This document shows, in pieces, positions 16,800 to 26,632 of a stretch of DNA of 64,000 nucleotides (position 1 is its first letter; each line of letters opens with the position of its first letter). Source of the DNA: Hyphomicrobiaceae bacterium (lineage in GTDB: Bacteria; Pseudomonadota; Alphaproteobacteria; Rhizobiales; Xanthobacteraceae). The notes beneath the pieces are model-generated. The model was not told the DNA's origin. It saw nothing but the letters and a program-made list of their open reading frames with translations, and did not search any database. The stretch is from the NCBI GenBank assembly GCA_021324465.1, contig JAJPJB010000003.1:1-64000 (forward strand), read 5' to 3'. Both the position numbers and the translations under genes were made by a program.

Positions 16800-18578
16800 A
16801 TGGCTGCAGACGACATTTTTGCCCAACTGCTCGATCGCGTTTTTGCCGCGAATGAGAAGCTGATTGCTGCTGGTGTTCTGCCTGCCGGCATCGATCAGTC
16901 GCGCATCAGCATCGAGCCGCCCCGCGATGCCGCGCACGGCGAGATGGCGACCAATGCCGCCATGGTGCTCGCCAAGGAAGCGGGCAAGAAGCCGCGCGAA
17001 CTCGCCGATGCGATAGCGCAGCAATTGCGCGCCGATGATCTGATCGACAAGGTCGATGTCGCCGGCCCCGGCTTCATCAATCTGGTGCTCAAGCCCGCGG
17101 CCTGGATCGACGCATTGCGCACGGCCGTTCGGCGCGGCGCGCATTATGGCCGCAGCGATATCGGCAAGAGCGAGCCGGTGAATGTCGAATATGTCTCTGC
17201 CAATCCGACCGGCCCGATGCACGTCGGCCACTGCCGCGGGGCGGTGTTCGGCGATGCACTCGCGAGCCTGCTCGACTTCACCGGCTTCAAGGTGACGCGC
17301 GAATATTACATCAATGATGCCGGCGCCCAGGTCGATGTGCTCGCGCGCTCGGCGTTCCTGCGCTATCGCGAGGCACTGGGCGAGCCGATCGGCGACATTC
17401 CGGAAGGCCTCTATCCGGGCGACTATCTAAAACCGGTCGGCGCGGCGCTCGCGGCGGAATACGGCGACAAGCTCAAAGCGCAACCCGAAGCGGACTGGCT
17501 GCCCCTGGTGCGCGCCAAAGCCATCGACATGATGATGGCAGCCATCCGTGACGATCTGGCGGCGCTTAACATCACATTCGACGTGTTCTTCTCGGAGCGT
17601 TCGCTGAATACCGGCGAGATCGACCGCGTTGCCGAGACGATCGCATGGCTGCGCCAGCGCGGCGACGTCTATGAAGGCCGGCTGCCGCCGCCGAAGGGCG
17701 CACCGATCGAGGATTGGGAAGACCGCGAGCAGACATTGTTCAGGTCGACAGCCTTCGGCGACGACATCGATCGCGCGCTCAAGAAATCGGACGGCTCCTA
17801 TACTTACTTCGCCGCCGACATTGCCTATCACCGGTCAAAACTCGAACGCGGCTTCCGCACGCTGATCGACATCTGGGGCGCCGATCACGGCGGCTACATC
17901 AAACGCATGCAGGCCGCGGTCGCTGCCTTAAGCGACCGCAAGGCTGTGCTCGATGTGAAAGTGGTGCAGCTTGTAAAGCTGCTGCGCGCCGGCGAGCCCG
18001 TAAAGATGTCGAAGCGGGCAGGTGAGTTCGTCACGTTGCGCGAGGTTGTCGACGAGGTCGGGCGCGACGCCGTCCGTTTCATGATGCTGTTCCGCAAGAA
18101 CGACGCCGTGCTCGATTTCGACCTTGCCAAGGTGCTCGAACAGTCACGCGACAATCCGGTGTTCTATGTGCAATACGGGCACGCCCGGGCGCAGTCCGTG
18201 TTTCGCAATGCGCGGGCGGTCTTCCCTGACCTGCCGGCCGATTTCACGAGCCCGCGGGTCCTTTCGGCGGCAAATCCGGAGCAACTTTCAGATCCCGCCG
18301 AACTCTCTTTGATGCGGCGTATTGCCCTCTATCCGCGAATCGTCGAGGCTAGTTCAATCGCGCACGAGCCGCACCGAATTGCCTTTTATTTGTATGAGTT
18401 AGCGTCGGAATTTCACGCACTTTGGACGCTGGGTAATGCTTCGCCTCATTTACGCTTCATTATCCAAGATGATCGACAACTGACCGAGGCGCGGCTTGTG
18501 CTTGTACAAGGCGTAGCGACTGTACTCGCGTCGGGACTCAAGCTTCTTGGGGTCGAAGCGCCCAACGAGATGCGCTAG
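16800..18578 (+). CDS. argS: Arginyl-tRNA synthetase
   Basis: Class I synthetase charging tRNA-Arg; 592 residues, usual length. It has the ArgRS N-terminal domain, HVGH (residues 141-144) in the [19 protein letters not shown] stretch, and KMSKR (402-406) followed by [15 protein letters not shown], then the DALR anticodon-binding domain ending [10 protein letters not shown]. The last 290 bases use AT-richer codons (TTA, TTG, GGT, CGA) than the rest of the gene although the protein sequence stays family-like. Confidence 0.96.
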   Translation: MAADDIFAQLLDRVFAANEKLIAAGVLPAGIDQSRISIEPPRDAAHGEMATNAAMVLAKEAGKKPRELADAIAQQLRADDLIDKVDVAGPGFINLVLKPAAWIDALRTAVRRGAHYGRSDIGKSEPVNVEYVSANPTGPMHVGHCRGAVFGDALASLLDFTGFKVTREYYINDAGAQVDVLARSAFLRYREALGEPIGDIPEGLYPGDYLKPVGAALAAEYGDKLKAQPEADWLPLVRAKAIDMMMAAIRDDLAALNITFDVFFSERSLNTGEIDRVAETIAWLRQRGDVYEGRLPPPKGAPIEDWEDREQTLFRSTAFGDDIDRALKKSDGSYTYFAADIAYHRSKLERGFRTLIDIWGADHGGYIKRMQAAVAALSDRKAVLDVKVVQLVKLLRAGEPVKMSKRAGEFVTLREVVDEVGRDAVRFMMLFRKNDAVLDFDLAKVLEQSRDNPVFYVQYGHARAQSVFRNARAVFPDLPADFTSPRVLSAANPEQLSDPAELSLMRRIALYPRIVEASSIAHEPHRIAFYLYELASEFHALWTLGNASPHLRFIIQDDRQLTEARLVLVQGVATVLASGLKLLGVEAPNEMR

Positions 18579-18671
18579 GTTGCTGGGCCATCTGCAATGA
18601 GCGTGATGCGGTCGAAGGGGCAAGGCCGACCGTAACGCGTAAACGCCTGCAGTGGGGCGAAGACAAACGAA

Positions 18672-20411
18672 ATGGCTGATAACGACTTCCGTTCCTTTCG
18701 CAGTCGAGAGCCCGCCACGCAGAATAGCGCGCAGGGCGGCGCGCGCGATCGCGGCTATGGCGCGCAAACGCCGCCGCGCGGACCGCTCGATGATCCTCTC
18801 GCCGAACTCGCGCGCCTCATCGGCCAGCGCGAGCCGGCGCATAACCCCGACCGCGGCACCCGTCATCATTCCTCGCCGCCGCTCACCGATGCACCGCCGG
18901 CTCAGGAGTGGGTCGACGATCGCTATGCTGGTGCATCCGATCAAGGCCATTACGCTGAGCAGACTCAGCACGATGACCAGTATCAGGAGCGCTCCCATGA
19001 CGAGCGCTCGCACAACGAGCATTCCATTGATGATCGTCAATACAATCAGCGCCAATACGGGGATCGGCGTTACGGCGATCAGTACGATGCGCCGCAGCTC
19101 GGCGATCCGCGTCCGCCGTATCGGGCGGCGCCGCCGAGTTATGATGCGGGTTACGAAGAGCCCGACCAATATGCCGCACCGACATCGCGCTATACCGATC
19201 GACCGCGTTATGCCGATGAGCGGGCCGATGATGTGCTGCCGGCCTTCCTGCCGAACGTGCGCGATCAGCATCGCGATGCGCGTTACGACTATCCGCCCGA
19301 GCAGCTTGGCGATCCCGACGAGGAATCCTACACGCTGGAGGACTACCAGGAGGAGCCGCCGCGCAAGCGGCGAACAGGACTTGCCGCCATTGGCGCAGTG
19401 CTAGGCCTAGCAGTGTTGGGCACCGCGGGCGCGTTTGCTTACCGCGCCATGTTCGGTGGCGCCCTGCTGCCGTCGCTGCCGCCGATCATCAGGGCGGACA
19501 ATGGGCCGACCAAGATCATGCCCGCCGGCAGTTCCCAGAATAATTCGTCCACACACGCCGATGCGGGCGGCTCGTCTGAAAGACTCGTGTCGCGCGAGGA
19601 GAAGCCGCTCGACGTGCCGACGCCGGTCAACGCGCCGCGCGTGGTTTCGACCATTCCAATTTATCCGGATCCGAATTCTGGCCTGCAGGCGAGCGTGACA
19701 CCGGGCAGTCCCGGCATGGCGCAGGGCATTCCCGGCGCCGCGCCGCCCGGCCTCAGCGCGAACGTAACAGGCGGCTCTGCGGCGCTCGGGCCGACCGCCG
19801 CCGGCTCGGTGAATGCGCTGCCGGTTGCGCCGCCGCCCGTTGCCGCGGGCGCGCCATCGGCCAATGACCAGAGCCTCGCTGGCCAGGCATCAACCATGCC
19901 GGCATCCAGCACCAAGAAGATTCATACGGTTGCCATTCACGCCGATCCCTCGGCTGACCCGAATGCGGCGTCCCAAGCTCCAGTTGCGCGGCCGGCGGCG
20001 CCGAGGCCGGTTGCATCTGCGGCCGCGCAAAGTGGGTCTAATGCGCCGCTGTCGATAGTACCGGGCAGCACCGGGCCGACACCGGCGCCCGCGGCTGCCC
20101 GAACACATACCGCGGCGGCACATTCACCCGAGACCGAGCCCGCGGCATCGGCAAGCGGCGCAGGCGGTTATGCCGTGCAAGTCTCTTCGCAAAAGAGCGA
20201 AGACGAGGCGCAGTCAGCCTTCAGCGCCCTGCAAGCCAAATTTCCAAACCAGCTCGGCGGCCGCACGCCGATCATTCGCCGCGCCGATCTCGGTGCCAAA
20301 GGCATTTATTACCGTACTCTGGTCGGTCCTTTTGCCACCATGGAACAAGCCGCCAGTCTATGCTCGAGCCTGAAAGCGGCCGGCGGCAGTTGCCTGGTGC
20401 AGAAGAACTAA
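18672..20411 (+). CDS. SPOR-domain membrane protein
   Basis: Bitopic inner-membrane protein of 579 residues. A long cytoplasmic, low-complexity part rich in Asp, Arg, Tyr and Gln (about 1-235, with repeated YGDRRYGDQY-type phrases) precedes one membrane helix (about 240-258, LAAIGAVLGLAVLGTAGAF). A Pro/Ala-rich periplasmic linker follows, then a C-terminal SPOR domain (about 495-579, GGYAVQVSSQKSEDEAQ to SCLVQK) that binds denuded glycan at division septa. Its place between argS and nagZ is the usual one in Hyphomicrobiales. A cell-division role is inferred from the SPOR domain. Confidence 0.9.
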   Translation: MADNDFRSFRSREPATQNSAQGGARDRGYGAQTPPRGPLDDPLAELARLIGQREPAHNPDRGTRHHSSPPLTDAPPAQEWVDDRYAGASDQGHYAEQTQHDDQYQERSHDERSHNEHSIDDRQYNQRQYGDRRYGDQYDAPQLGDPRPPYRAAPPSYDAGYEEPDQYAAPTSRYTDRPRYADERADDVLPAFLPNVRDQHRDARYDYPPEQLGDPDEESYTLEDYQEEPPRKRRTGLAAIGAVLGLAVLGTAGAFAYRAMFGGALLPSLPPIIRADNGPTKIMPAGSSQNNSSTHADAGGSSERLVSREEKPLDVPTPVNAPRVVSTIPIYPDPNSGLQASVTPGSPGMAQGIPGAAPPGLSANVTGGSAALGPTAAGSVNALPVAPPPVAAGAPSANDQSLAGQASTMPASSTKKIHTVAIHADPSADPNAASQAPVARPAAPRPVASAAAQSGSNAPLSIVPGSTGPTPAPAAARTHTAAAHSPETEPAASASGAGGYAVQVSSQKSEDEAQSAFSALQAKFPNQLGGRTPIIRRADLGAKGIYYRTLVGPFATMEQAASLCSSLKAAGGSCLVQKN

Positions 20412-20506
20412 GTCGTCGAGAACCAAGTCGAACCAGCGCCTGCGCGTCACACTCTCCACAGGCCAGTCGCTTGACCCTCACCGCCGGCGCAAGGTAAGCG
20501 GCCGCG

Positions 20507-21553
20507 ATGCGCGCTTTCATCACCGGTGTTGCGGGCCCTGCGCTGACGGAGGCGGAGCGGGCGTTCCTTAAAGAGGCTGATCCCTGGGGTCTCATCGTCT
20601 TCGCGCGCAACATCGCGGATGGCGAGACGTTACGAAGGCTGATTGACGAGATCCGCACTACGCTCGGGCGCCAGGCGCCGGTGCTTATCGACCAGGAGGG
20701 GGGGCGGGTGCAACGGCTCAAGCCGCCCCTCTGTCCGCTCTACCCACCGGGCGCGATTTACGGCGCGCTCTACGATCAGGATCGCGATAAGGGTCTGCGG
20801 GCTGCCAAGCTTGGTGCGCGGCTGATTGCGGCCGATCTGGTGCAGTTCGGCATTGATGTCGATTGCGCACCGCTTGCCGACGTTCCAGTCGCCGGCGCCG
20901 ACCAGGTGATCGGCGACCGCGCCTACGGTCGGGATCCCGCCACCGTAGCAGCCATCGCAAGCGCGATTGCGCAGGGACTAGGTGAGGGCGGGATTTTGCC
21001 AGTCCTCAAACATATTCCCGGTCACGGTCGGGCCGCCGCCGACAGCCATGAGCGGCTTCCCGTCGTGAACGCCACCCGCGCCACGCTCGACGCCACCGAC
21101 TTCGCAGCGTTTCGGCCGCTCGCCGGCCTGCCGCTGGCGATGACAGCACATGTTGTGTTCGCGGCCATCGATCCGGTCGCGCCGGCCACCAGTTCGGCCA
21201 CTATAGTGCGGGATGTGATTCGCAATTCGATCGGGTTCCGGGGGCTTTTGATGAGTGACGACGTGTCCATGGGGGCGTTGTCGGGCTCGCTTGCCGAGCG
21301 GACAAAGGCTGCCATTTCAGCGGGTTGCGATCTGGTCTTGCACTGTAATGGCAAGATGCCGGAAATGCTGGCGGTGGCGCAGGAAGCTCCTATCTTGGCC
21401 GGTGAGGCGGCGCGCCGCGCCGAAGTCGCGCTGGATGCCCGCAAGCCGGCCAATGTGATCGACGTTGCCGAAGTGCGGGCCGAATTCGCGCAATTGCTGG
21501 CAGGACTTTGGATGCCGGCACCGCGCGAGACTCACGTAAGAAGAATAAGCTGA
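20507..21553 (+). CDS. nagZ: Beta-N-acetylhexosaminidase
   Basis: Cytoplasmic glycoside hydrolase family 3 enzyme that removes GlcNAc from anhydromuropeptides during peptidoglycan recycling. The 348-residue product has KHIPGHGRAAADSHERLP, the NagZ-specific loop with the catalytic Asp-His pair, and LMSDDVSMGAL with the nucleophilic Asp. It is followed 10 bases later by scpA, so the pair is probably one operon with the upstream SPOR gene. Confidence 0.95.
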   Translation: MRAFITGVAGPALTEAERAFLKEADPWGLIVFARNIADGETLRRLIDEIRTTLGRQAPVLIDQEGGRVQRLKPPLCPLYPPGAIYGALYDQDRDKGLRAAKLGARLIAADLVQFGIDVDCAPLADVPVAGADQVIGDRAYGRDPATVAAIASAIAQGLGEGGILPVLKHIPGHGRAAADSHERLPVVNATRATLDATDFAAFRPLAGLPLAMTAHVVFAAIDPVAPATSSATIVRDVIRNSIGFRGLLMSDDVSMGALSGSLAERTKAAISAGCDLVLHCNGKMPEMLAVAQEAPILAGEAARRAEVALDARKPANVIDVAEVRAEFAQLLAGLWMPAPRETHVRRIS

Positions 21554-21563
21554 ACGGTTCCTT

Positions 21564-22430
21564 ATGAGCGCTAACGAGACCAGCATTGCCGAATTCGCCG
21601 CCGAGTTGCCGGAGCGCGCCTCCGATGAGCCGGCTTTGGTGGTTGATGTCGAGGGCTTCGAAGGCCCGCTCGACCTCTTGCTGACACTGGCACGGCAGCA
21701 GAAGGTCGATCTCGCCAAAATCTCGATTCTGGCGCTCGCCGACCAATATCTCGCCTTTATCGAAGCGGCGCGGAAAATGCGATTGGAACTTGCCGCTGAC
21801 TATTTGGTCATGGCGGCGTGGCTCGCCTATTTGAAATCGCGGTTGCTGCTGCCGGAGCAGCATGCGCCCGATGGCGTCAGCGCCGAGGACATGGCCAATG
21901 CGCTGGCGCAGCGCCTGCGCCGGCTCGAAGCGATCCGGCATGTGGCCGAGCAATTGCTCAACCGACCGCAGCTTGGCCGCGATGTCTTTGCGCGTGGCCA
22001 GCCGGAGCCGATCGCCGAAATCAAGCGGCCGCAATGGACGGCAACGCTCTACGACCTGCTTTCGGCCTATGCCAGCCGGCGGCAAACGCAGGCGCGCTCC
22101 TTCGTGCGCGTGCGCAAGCGCACGGTCTGGTCGCTTGCCGAAGCACGCGAGGCGCTGGAAAAGCTGATCGGCCAGTCGATGGATTGGAGCCCGCTCGATC
22201 AGTACCTGATCGCCTATATGGTCGAGCCCGCGACGATCCCGACGGTTCTTGCCTCGAGCTTTGCTGCGGCGCTTGAACTGGTGCGGGAAGGTCGTATCGA
22301 AGCCCAGCAGCAGGGCTCCTTCACGCCGCTTTACCTGCGCAAGCGGCAAGTCGGCGAGAATGACGGTGAAGGCAGGAGAAACGGCACGCTTAGCCCTGCC
22401 GCGACGACTTCGGAATCCGGGAATGCGTAA
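21564..22430 (+). CDS. scpA: Segregation and condensation protein A (kleisin)
   Basis: Kleisin subunit of the SMC-ScpAB condensin that organises the chromosome. The N-terminal domain shows FEGPLDLLLTLARQQKVDLAKISILALADQ (about 31-60), the SMC-neck-binding helix, and the C-terminal winged-helix part lies around residues 205-265. At 288 residues it matches alphaproteobacterial ScpA. scpB follows 16 bases after, with its ribosome site in the gap. Confidence 0.94.
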   Translation: MSANETSIAEFAAELPERASDEPALVVDVEGFEGPLDLLLTLARQQKVDLAKISILALADQYLAFIEAARKMRLELAADYLVMAAWLAYLKSRLLLPEQHAPDGVSAEDMANALAQRLRRLEAIRHVAEQLLNRPQLGRDVFARGQPEPIAEIKRPQWTATLYDLLSAYASRRQTQARSFVRVRKRTVWSLAEAREALEKLIGQSMDWSPLDQYLIAYMVEPATIPTVLASSFAAALELVREGRIEAQQQGSFTPLYLRKRQVGENDGEGRRNGTLSPAATTSESGNA

Positions 22431-22446
22431 AGGGGAGAAGACATCT

Positions 22447-23154
22447 ATGGGGAATGTCGCGGAGATGCGCGTGATTGACGGCGGCAAACAGGACGAGCCG
22501 CAGCGGGACCGCGCGGAGGAGCTGCGCATCCTCGAAGCTTTGCTATTTGCCGCCGCGGCGCCGCTTGACGAAAAGACGCTCGCCTCACGCTTGCCGGCCG
22601 GTGCCGACGTGCAGGTCCTACTCAAGCAATTGCAGCGCGAATATGCGCCACGCGGGGTCAATGTGATGCGGGTCGGCGGCAAGTGGACGCTGCGCACCGC
22701 CAACGATCTCGCTTGGCTCTTGACCCATGAGTCGGTTGTGCCGCGCAAGCTGTCGCGCGCCGCAATCGAGACGCTTGCTATCGTCGCCTATCACCAGCCG
22801 GTTACGCGCGCCGAAGTCGAAGAGATCCGCGGCGTGAGCACCTCGAAAGGTACGCTGGACGTACTGCTCGAGACCGGCTGGATCAGGATCCGCGGTCGGC
22901 GCAAGGCGCCTGGCCGCCCGGTGACCTATGGCACCAACGAGGCCTTCCTGTCGCATTTCGGGCTTGAAGCTTTGAGCGATCTGCCGGGCCTTGATGAGCT
23001 CAAAGGCGCCGGCATCGTCGACGCTTCGCTGCCGGCCGAGTTCTCGGTTCCGGTTCCCTCGGATGATCCGACCCTGCGCGAGGACGAAGAGCCGCTCGAA
23101 CCGGGCGATTTGGACCTTGGTCTGGCGCCCCCGGCCGAGCAGAGCGAGGAATAG
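22447..23154 (+). CDS. scpB: Segregation and condensation protein B
   Basis: Winged-helix partner of ScpA in the SMC complex. The frame is open from 22249 inside scpA, but ATG 22447 preceded by AGGGGAGAAG is the start, giving 235 residues. ScpB hallmarks are ILEALLFAAAAPLDEKTLA, SRAAIETLAIVAYHQPVTRAEVEEIRG and RGRRKAPGRPVTYGTNEAFL. The C-terminal 50 residues are acidic and Pro-rich, as is common in this family. Confidence 0.94.
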   Translation: MGNVAEMRVIDGGKQDEPQRDRAEELRILEALLFAAAAPLDEKTLASRLPAGADVQVLLKQLQREYAPRGVNVMRVGGKWTLRTANDLAWLLTHESVVPRKLSRAAIETLAIVAYHQPVTRAEVEEIRGVSTSKGTLDVLLETGWIRIRGRRKAPGRPVTYGTNEAFLSHFGLEALSDLPGLDELKGAGIVDASLPAEFSVPVPSDDPTLREDEEPLEPGDLDLGLAPPAEQSEE

Positions 23155-23335
23155 TCCCCGTCCTCCGCTGCGCCGGCGTGAGCTGAGGCATTAACCTGCG
23201 GCGCGACGGCCTATCCGCCGCGCTTGTTTTTGCCGCTGCCGGCGCCTAGTTTCTGCTTAAAATCGGCGCGTGGCCGCCGGCGTAAGCGCCATTGTAAGAC
23301 CGCTTGGCGAAGCCGCTGGCGGACGGAGGAATTTC

Positions 23336-23548
23336 ATGGGCTCTTTGAGCATCTGGCACTGGTTGATCGTCGGCGCCGTTGTACTTCTGGTTTTCGGCGG
23401 ACGCGGCAAGATTTCCGAGATGATGGGCGACGTCGCCAAGGGCATCAAAGCCTTCAAGAAGGGCATGGCGGAGGAGGAAGCCGAGGCGGCGCCAAAGAGC
23501 ATCGATCACCAGGCCGAACTGAAGCAGCGCGACGAGGCCAAGGTCTAG
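23336..23548 (+). CDS. tatA: Sec-independent translocase subunit TatA
   Basis: Pore-forming subunit of the twin-arginine system for folded proteins. The 70-residue product has an N-terminal membrane helix (about 5-21, [17 protein letters not shown]), the FG hinge, an amphipathic helix ([21 protein letters not shown]) and an acidic tail. ATG 23336 follows CGGAGGAA, which decides against the longer open frame from 23270. tatB starts 105 bases downstream. Confidence 0.95.
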   Translation: MGSLSIWHWLIVGAVVLLVFGGRGKISEMMGDVAKGIKAFKKGMAEEEAEAAPKSIDHQAELKQRDEAKV

Positions 23549-23653
23549 CGCGCATCGCAATTCCGCCTCGGAGGGCTTATGCGCTAGCCGCTCTCGCGCG
23601 GCGAGCGGTCGCCGCGGCGGATCATCGGCGTCGCGCTGCGCCGGAGTCCCTTC

Positions 23654-24118
23654 ATGTTCGACATCAGCTGGACCGAATTCCTGCTCATCGGCATCGTTGC
23701 GCTGATCGTGATCGGTCCCAAGGAATTGCCGGCCGTGATGCGCACGCTCGGACAATATACGCGCAAGATCCGTAGCATGGCCGCTGATTTTCAGAATCAG
23801 TTTCAGGAGGCGATGCGCGAAGCCGAAATGGCCGACCTCAAGAAGCAGGTCGATGACATGGCCCACGACATCAAGACCTATGATCCGCTGAAAAGCGCGC
23901 GCGAAGATGTCGAAAACATCGGCAAGGACCTCAACAAGGATTTCGAGAAGACGCCGCTCGAGCTGATGACTGAGCATAAGCCGGCCGAAACGAATGTCGC
24001 CGAGTCGGTCAGGCCTGCGCCTGGCGCGAGCGTCGCCTCTGCCGAACCCGCAGCTCCGGCACCGCAAGCACCGGAGCCGGTCACTGCCACGCCGGAGAGC
24101 ACAGAGCGCACTGGATGA
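23654..24118 (+). CDS. tatB: Sec-independent translocase subunit TatB
   Basis: Receptor partner of TatC for twin-arginine signal peptides. It opens [26 protein letters not shown]: a periplasmic start, a membrane helix with the conserved Glu, and the GPKELP hinge that separates TatB from TatA. A long amphipathic helix and Pro/Ala-rich tail complete 154 residues. The stop overlaps the tatC start (ATGA). Confidence 0.95.
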   Translation: MFDISWTEFLLIGIVALIVIGPKELPAVMRTLGQYTRKIRSMAADFQNQFQEAMREAEMADLKKQVDDMAHDIKTYDPLKSAREDVENIGKDLNKDFEKTPLELMTEHKPAETNVAESVRPAPGASVASAEPAAPAPQAPEPVTATPESTERTG

Positions 24119-24927
24119 GCCGCGAAGACGAAGAAAAGGAGATCGAGGCCACCAAGACGCCCTTGATGGACCATCTGATCGAGCTGCGCGCGCGGCTGAT
24201 CAAGGCGTTGGTGGCGTTTTTTGTTGCCGCCGTGGCCTGCTTCTTCTTCGCGAAGCACATCTACAATATCTTGACCTGGCCCTATATCTGGGTCGCCGGA
24301 CCGGAAAACTCGAAGTTCATCTATACCGGCCTGCTCGAATATTTTGTCGTGCAGCTCAAGCTCGCGCTGTTCGGCGCAGCCTTCATTTCGTTCCCTGTGG
24401 TGGCGACGCAGATCTATATGTTCGTCGCGCCCGGCCTCTATCGCAATGAGCGGCAGGCCTTCCTGCCTTATCTGATCGCCACCCCGATCTTCTTTTTGCT
24501 CGGCTCACTCGTCGTCTATCTCGTGGTCTGGCCGATGCTGGCGCGTTTTTCGCTGAGCATGCAGCAATTCGGCGGTCCCGGTCAGGCAACGATAGAGCTG
24601 CTGCCGAAGGTCGAAGATTACCTCTCGCTGATGATGAAGCTCATTTTGGCCTTCGGCATCGCCTTCCAGCTGCCGGTGATCCTGACGCTGCTGGGCCGCG
24701 TCGGCATCGTCACATCGGACCAGCTCAAATCGAAGCGCCGCTATTTCATTGTCATCGCCTTTGTCATCGCCGCGGTGCTCACCCCGCCGGACGTGCTCAG
24801 CCAGATGTCGCTTGCGCTGCCCCTGGTCGCCCTTTACGAGGGCTCGGTCTGGTCGGTGCGGCTGGTCGAAAGGCGCGCGGCGGCTGCTCGCGCCGCCGAG
24901 GCCGCTACCGCCAAGCCAGCGGAGTGA
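24115..24927 (+). CDS. tatC: Sec-independent translocase subunit TatC
   Basis: Multi-spanning receptor subunit of the Tat system. The 270-residue product carries the N-terminal [17 protein letters not shown] segment (HLxELRxR, twin-Arg binding) and six hydrophobic helices, with the expected Glu in the second periplasmic half ([19 protein letters not shown] is in the P2 loop region). Overlaps tatB by 4 bases. The Ala/Lys-rich C-tail is cytoplasmic. A palindromic repeat follows before serS. Confidence 0.95.
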   Translation: MSREDEEKEIEATKTPLMDHLIELRARLIKALVAFFVAAVACFFFAKHIYNILTWPYIWVAGPENSKFIYTGLLEYFVVQLKLALFGAAFISFPVVATQIYMFVAPGLYRNERQAFLPYLIATPIFFLLGSLVVYLVVWPMLARFSLSMQQFGGPGQATIELLPKVEDYLSLMMKLILAFGIAFQLPVILTLLGRVGIVTSDQLKSKRRYFIVIAFVIAAVLTPPDVLSQMSLALPLVALYEGSVWSVRLVERRAAAARAAEAATAKPAE

Positions 24928-24962
24928 TTTCGTCTCGACATCGCGGGACTCGGCCGTTAGGA

Positions 24963-25074
24963 CCGTCACCCTGAGGCGCGAGCGAAGCGAGCGTCGAAGG
25001 GTGACGGCCGCCGGAGCAGCATCCTTCGCGGGCCGCCGCGCGGCCAACTCAGGCGGCCAACTCAGGATGACGGG
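24963..25074. repeat. REP-like palindromic repeat between tatC and serS
   Basis: CCGTCACCCT (24963-24972) pairs perfectly with AGGGTGACGG (24998-25007) around a GCGAGCGAAGCGAGCG core. It is followed by two tandem copies of CGGCCAACTCAGG (25041-25053, 25054-25066) and a diverged half-site AGGATGACGGG (25064-25074). The composition is typical of the extragenic palindromes scattered in Bradyrhizobiaceae-type genomes. It ends 8 bases before the serS ATG. Confidence 0.65.
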
Positions 25075-25082
25075 ACACGGAC

Positions 25083-26537
25083 ATGCACGACATCCGCTTC
25101 ATCCGCGAACATCCCGATGCATTCGACCGCGGGCTCGCCCGGCGCGGCCTGCCGCCGGAATCGATGCGGCTGATCGCGCTTGATGAGACGCGCCGGCAAA
25201 AAATTATCGAGCTCGAAACCGCACAGGCGCGCCGCAATGCTGCGTCGAAGGAAATCGGCGAGGCCAAGCGGAGCAAGGACGAGGCGAGGGCGCAGAAGTT
25301 GCTCGCCGAAGTCGCAGCGCTGAAAGAGTCGATCCCCGAAATGGAAGCCGCCGAGAAGGAGGCCTCCAGGGCGCTCGACCATGCGCTTGCGCAAATTCCC
25401 AATCTGCCGCTTGCCGACGTGCCCGACGGTGCGGACGAGAGGGACAATGTCGAGCATCACCGCTTCGGCGCCAAACGCGATTACGCGTTCACGCCGAAGC
25501 AGCATTTCGAGCTCGGCGAAGCCCTCGGGCAGATGGATTTCGAGACGGCGGCGAAGCTTTCCGGCGCGCGGTTTGTCGTATTGAAGAAAGGGCTTGCGCG
25601 GCTTGAGCGCGCGCTCGGGCAATTTTTTCTCGATGTGCATACGAGCGAGCCGCATAACTACACTGAAGTCGCGCCGCCGCTGTTGGTGCGTGATGAGGTC
25701 ATGTTTGGAACGGCTCAGCTGCCGAAGTTTAAGGATGATCAATTTTCCGCGCAGCGATCATTGACGCTACACGAGTGGATGGAGATCAAAGATCGTCTTG
25801 GAGAAGATCGGTTTTGGCAGCCGACAGGACCATCAAAAGTAACGCCGTCCGGTACAATAGAAACGCCTGTTTGGTTTAGCGCCGAAGGGTTAGCGCGAGC
25901 AGATGAAATTCGTTCGCAGCTGAGCCGTTTATGGCTCATTCCCACCGCCGAAGTCCCGCTGACGAATCTTGTCCGCGAATCCATTATCGACGAGGCGCGA
26001 CTGCCGATGCGGCTCACCGCCTGCACGCCGTGTTTTCGGGCTGAGGCCGGCGCCGCCGGCAAGGACACGCGCGGCATGATCCGCCAGCATCAGTTCACCA
26101 AGGTCGAGCTCGTCTCGATCACCACGCCCGAGCAGTCGCGCGACGAGCACGAGCGCATGCTCGCCTGCGCTGAGGAGGTGTTGCGTCGGCTCGATCTGCA
26201 TTATCGCGTCGTGACCTTGTGTGCCGGCGACATGGGCTTTGCGTCACAAAAGACTTACGACATCGAAGTATGGCTGCCCGGGCAGAACATGTATCGCGAG
26301 ATTTCCTCATGCTCGGTCTGCGGCGACTTCCAGGCGCGGCGGATGAACGCGCGCTACCGCACCAAAGAGGGCCGGCAGGTCCGCCATGTGCATACGCTCA
26401 ATGGCTCCGGCGTCGCCGTCGGCCGCGCGCTGATTGCCGTGATGGAGACTTATCAGCAGGCCGATGGATCAATCGCCGTGCCGGCAGCGTTGCAGCCCTA
26501 TATGGGCGGGCTGAAGAGGATTGAGAAAGGCGAATAA
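25083..26537 (+). CDS. serS: Seryl-tRNA synthetase with an enlarged central insertion
   Basis: Class II synthetase charging tRNA-Ser (and tRNA-Sec where present). It has the N-terminal two-helix coiled coil (about 30-100), the core motif [13 protein letters not shown], motif 2 as [22 protein letters not shown], and a family-typical end with [20 protein letters not shown]. At 484 residues it is about 50 longer than usual; the excess is a stretch of roughly 47 residues between PKFKDDQF and WLIPTAEV (about residues 222-283), encoded by AT-richer codons. The ATG has no strong ribosome site and a repeat abuts it. Confidence 0.94.
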   Translation: MHDIRFIREHPDAFDRGLARRGLPPESMRLIALDETRRQKIIELETAQARRNAASKEIGEAKRSKDEARAQKLLAEVAALKESIPEMEAAEKEASRALDHALAQIPNLPLADVPDGADERDNVEHHRFGAKRDYAFTPKQHFELGEALGQMDFETAAKLSGARFVVLKKGLARLERALGQFFLDVHTSEPHNYTEVAPPLLVRDEVMFGTAQLPKFKDDQFSAQRSLTLHEWMEIKDRLGEDRFWQPTGPSKVTPSGTIETPVWFSAEGLARADEIRSQLSRLWLIPTAEVPLTNLVRESIIDEARLPMRLTACTPCFRAEAGAAGKDTRGMIRQHQFTKVELVSITTPEQSRDEHERMLACAEEVLRRLDLHYRVVTLCAGDMGFASQKTYDIEVWLPGQNMYREISSCSVCGDFQARRMNARYRTKEGRQVRHVHTLNGSGVAVGRALIAVMETYQQADGSIAVPAALQPYMGGLKRIEKGE

Positions 26538-26632
26538 CGAGTGACGCGCGGCCAATCGTGGCACAGAACAGGAAGCCAGATTTCTATTCGCTACTCGCCA
26601 TTTGCGTTTGCCTTCAAAGGAGAATTGGACAC

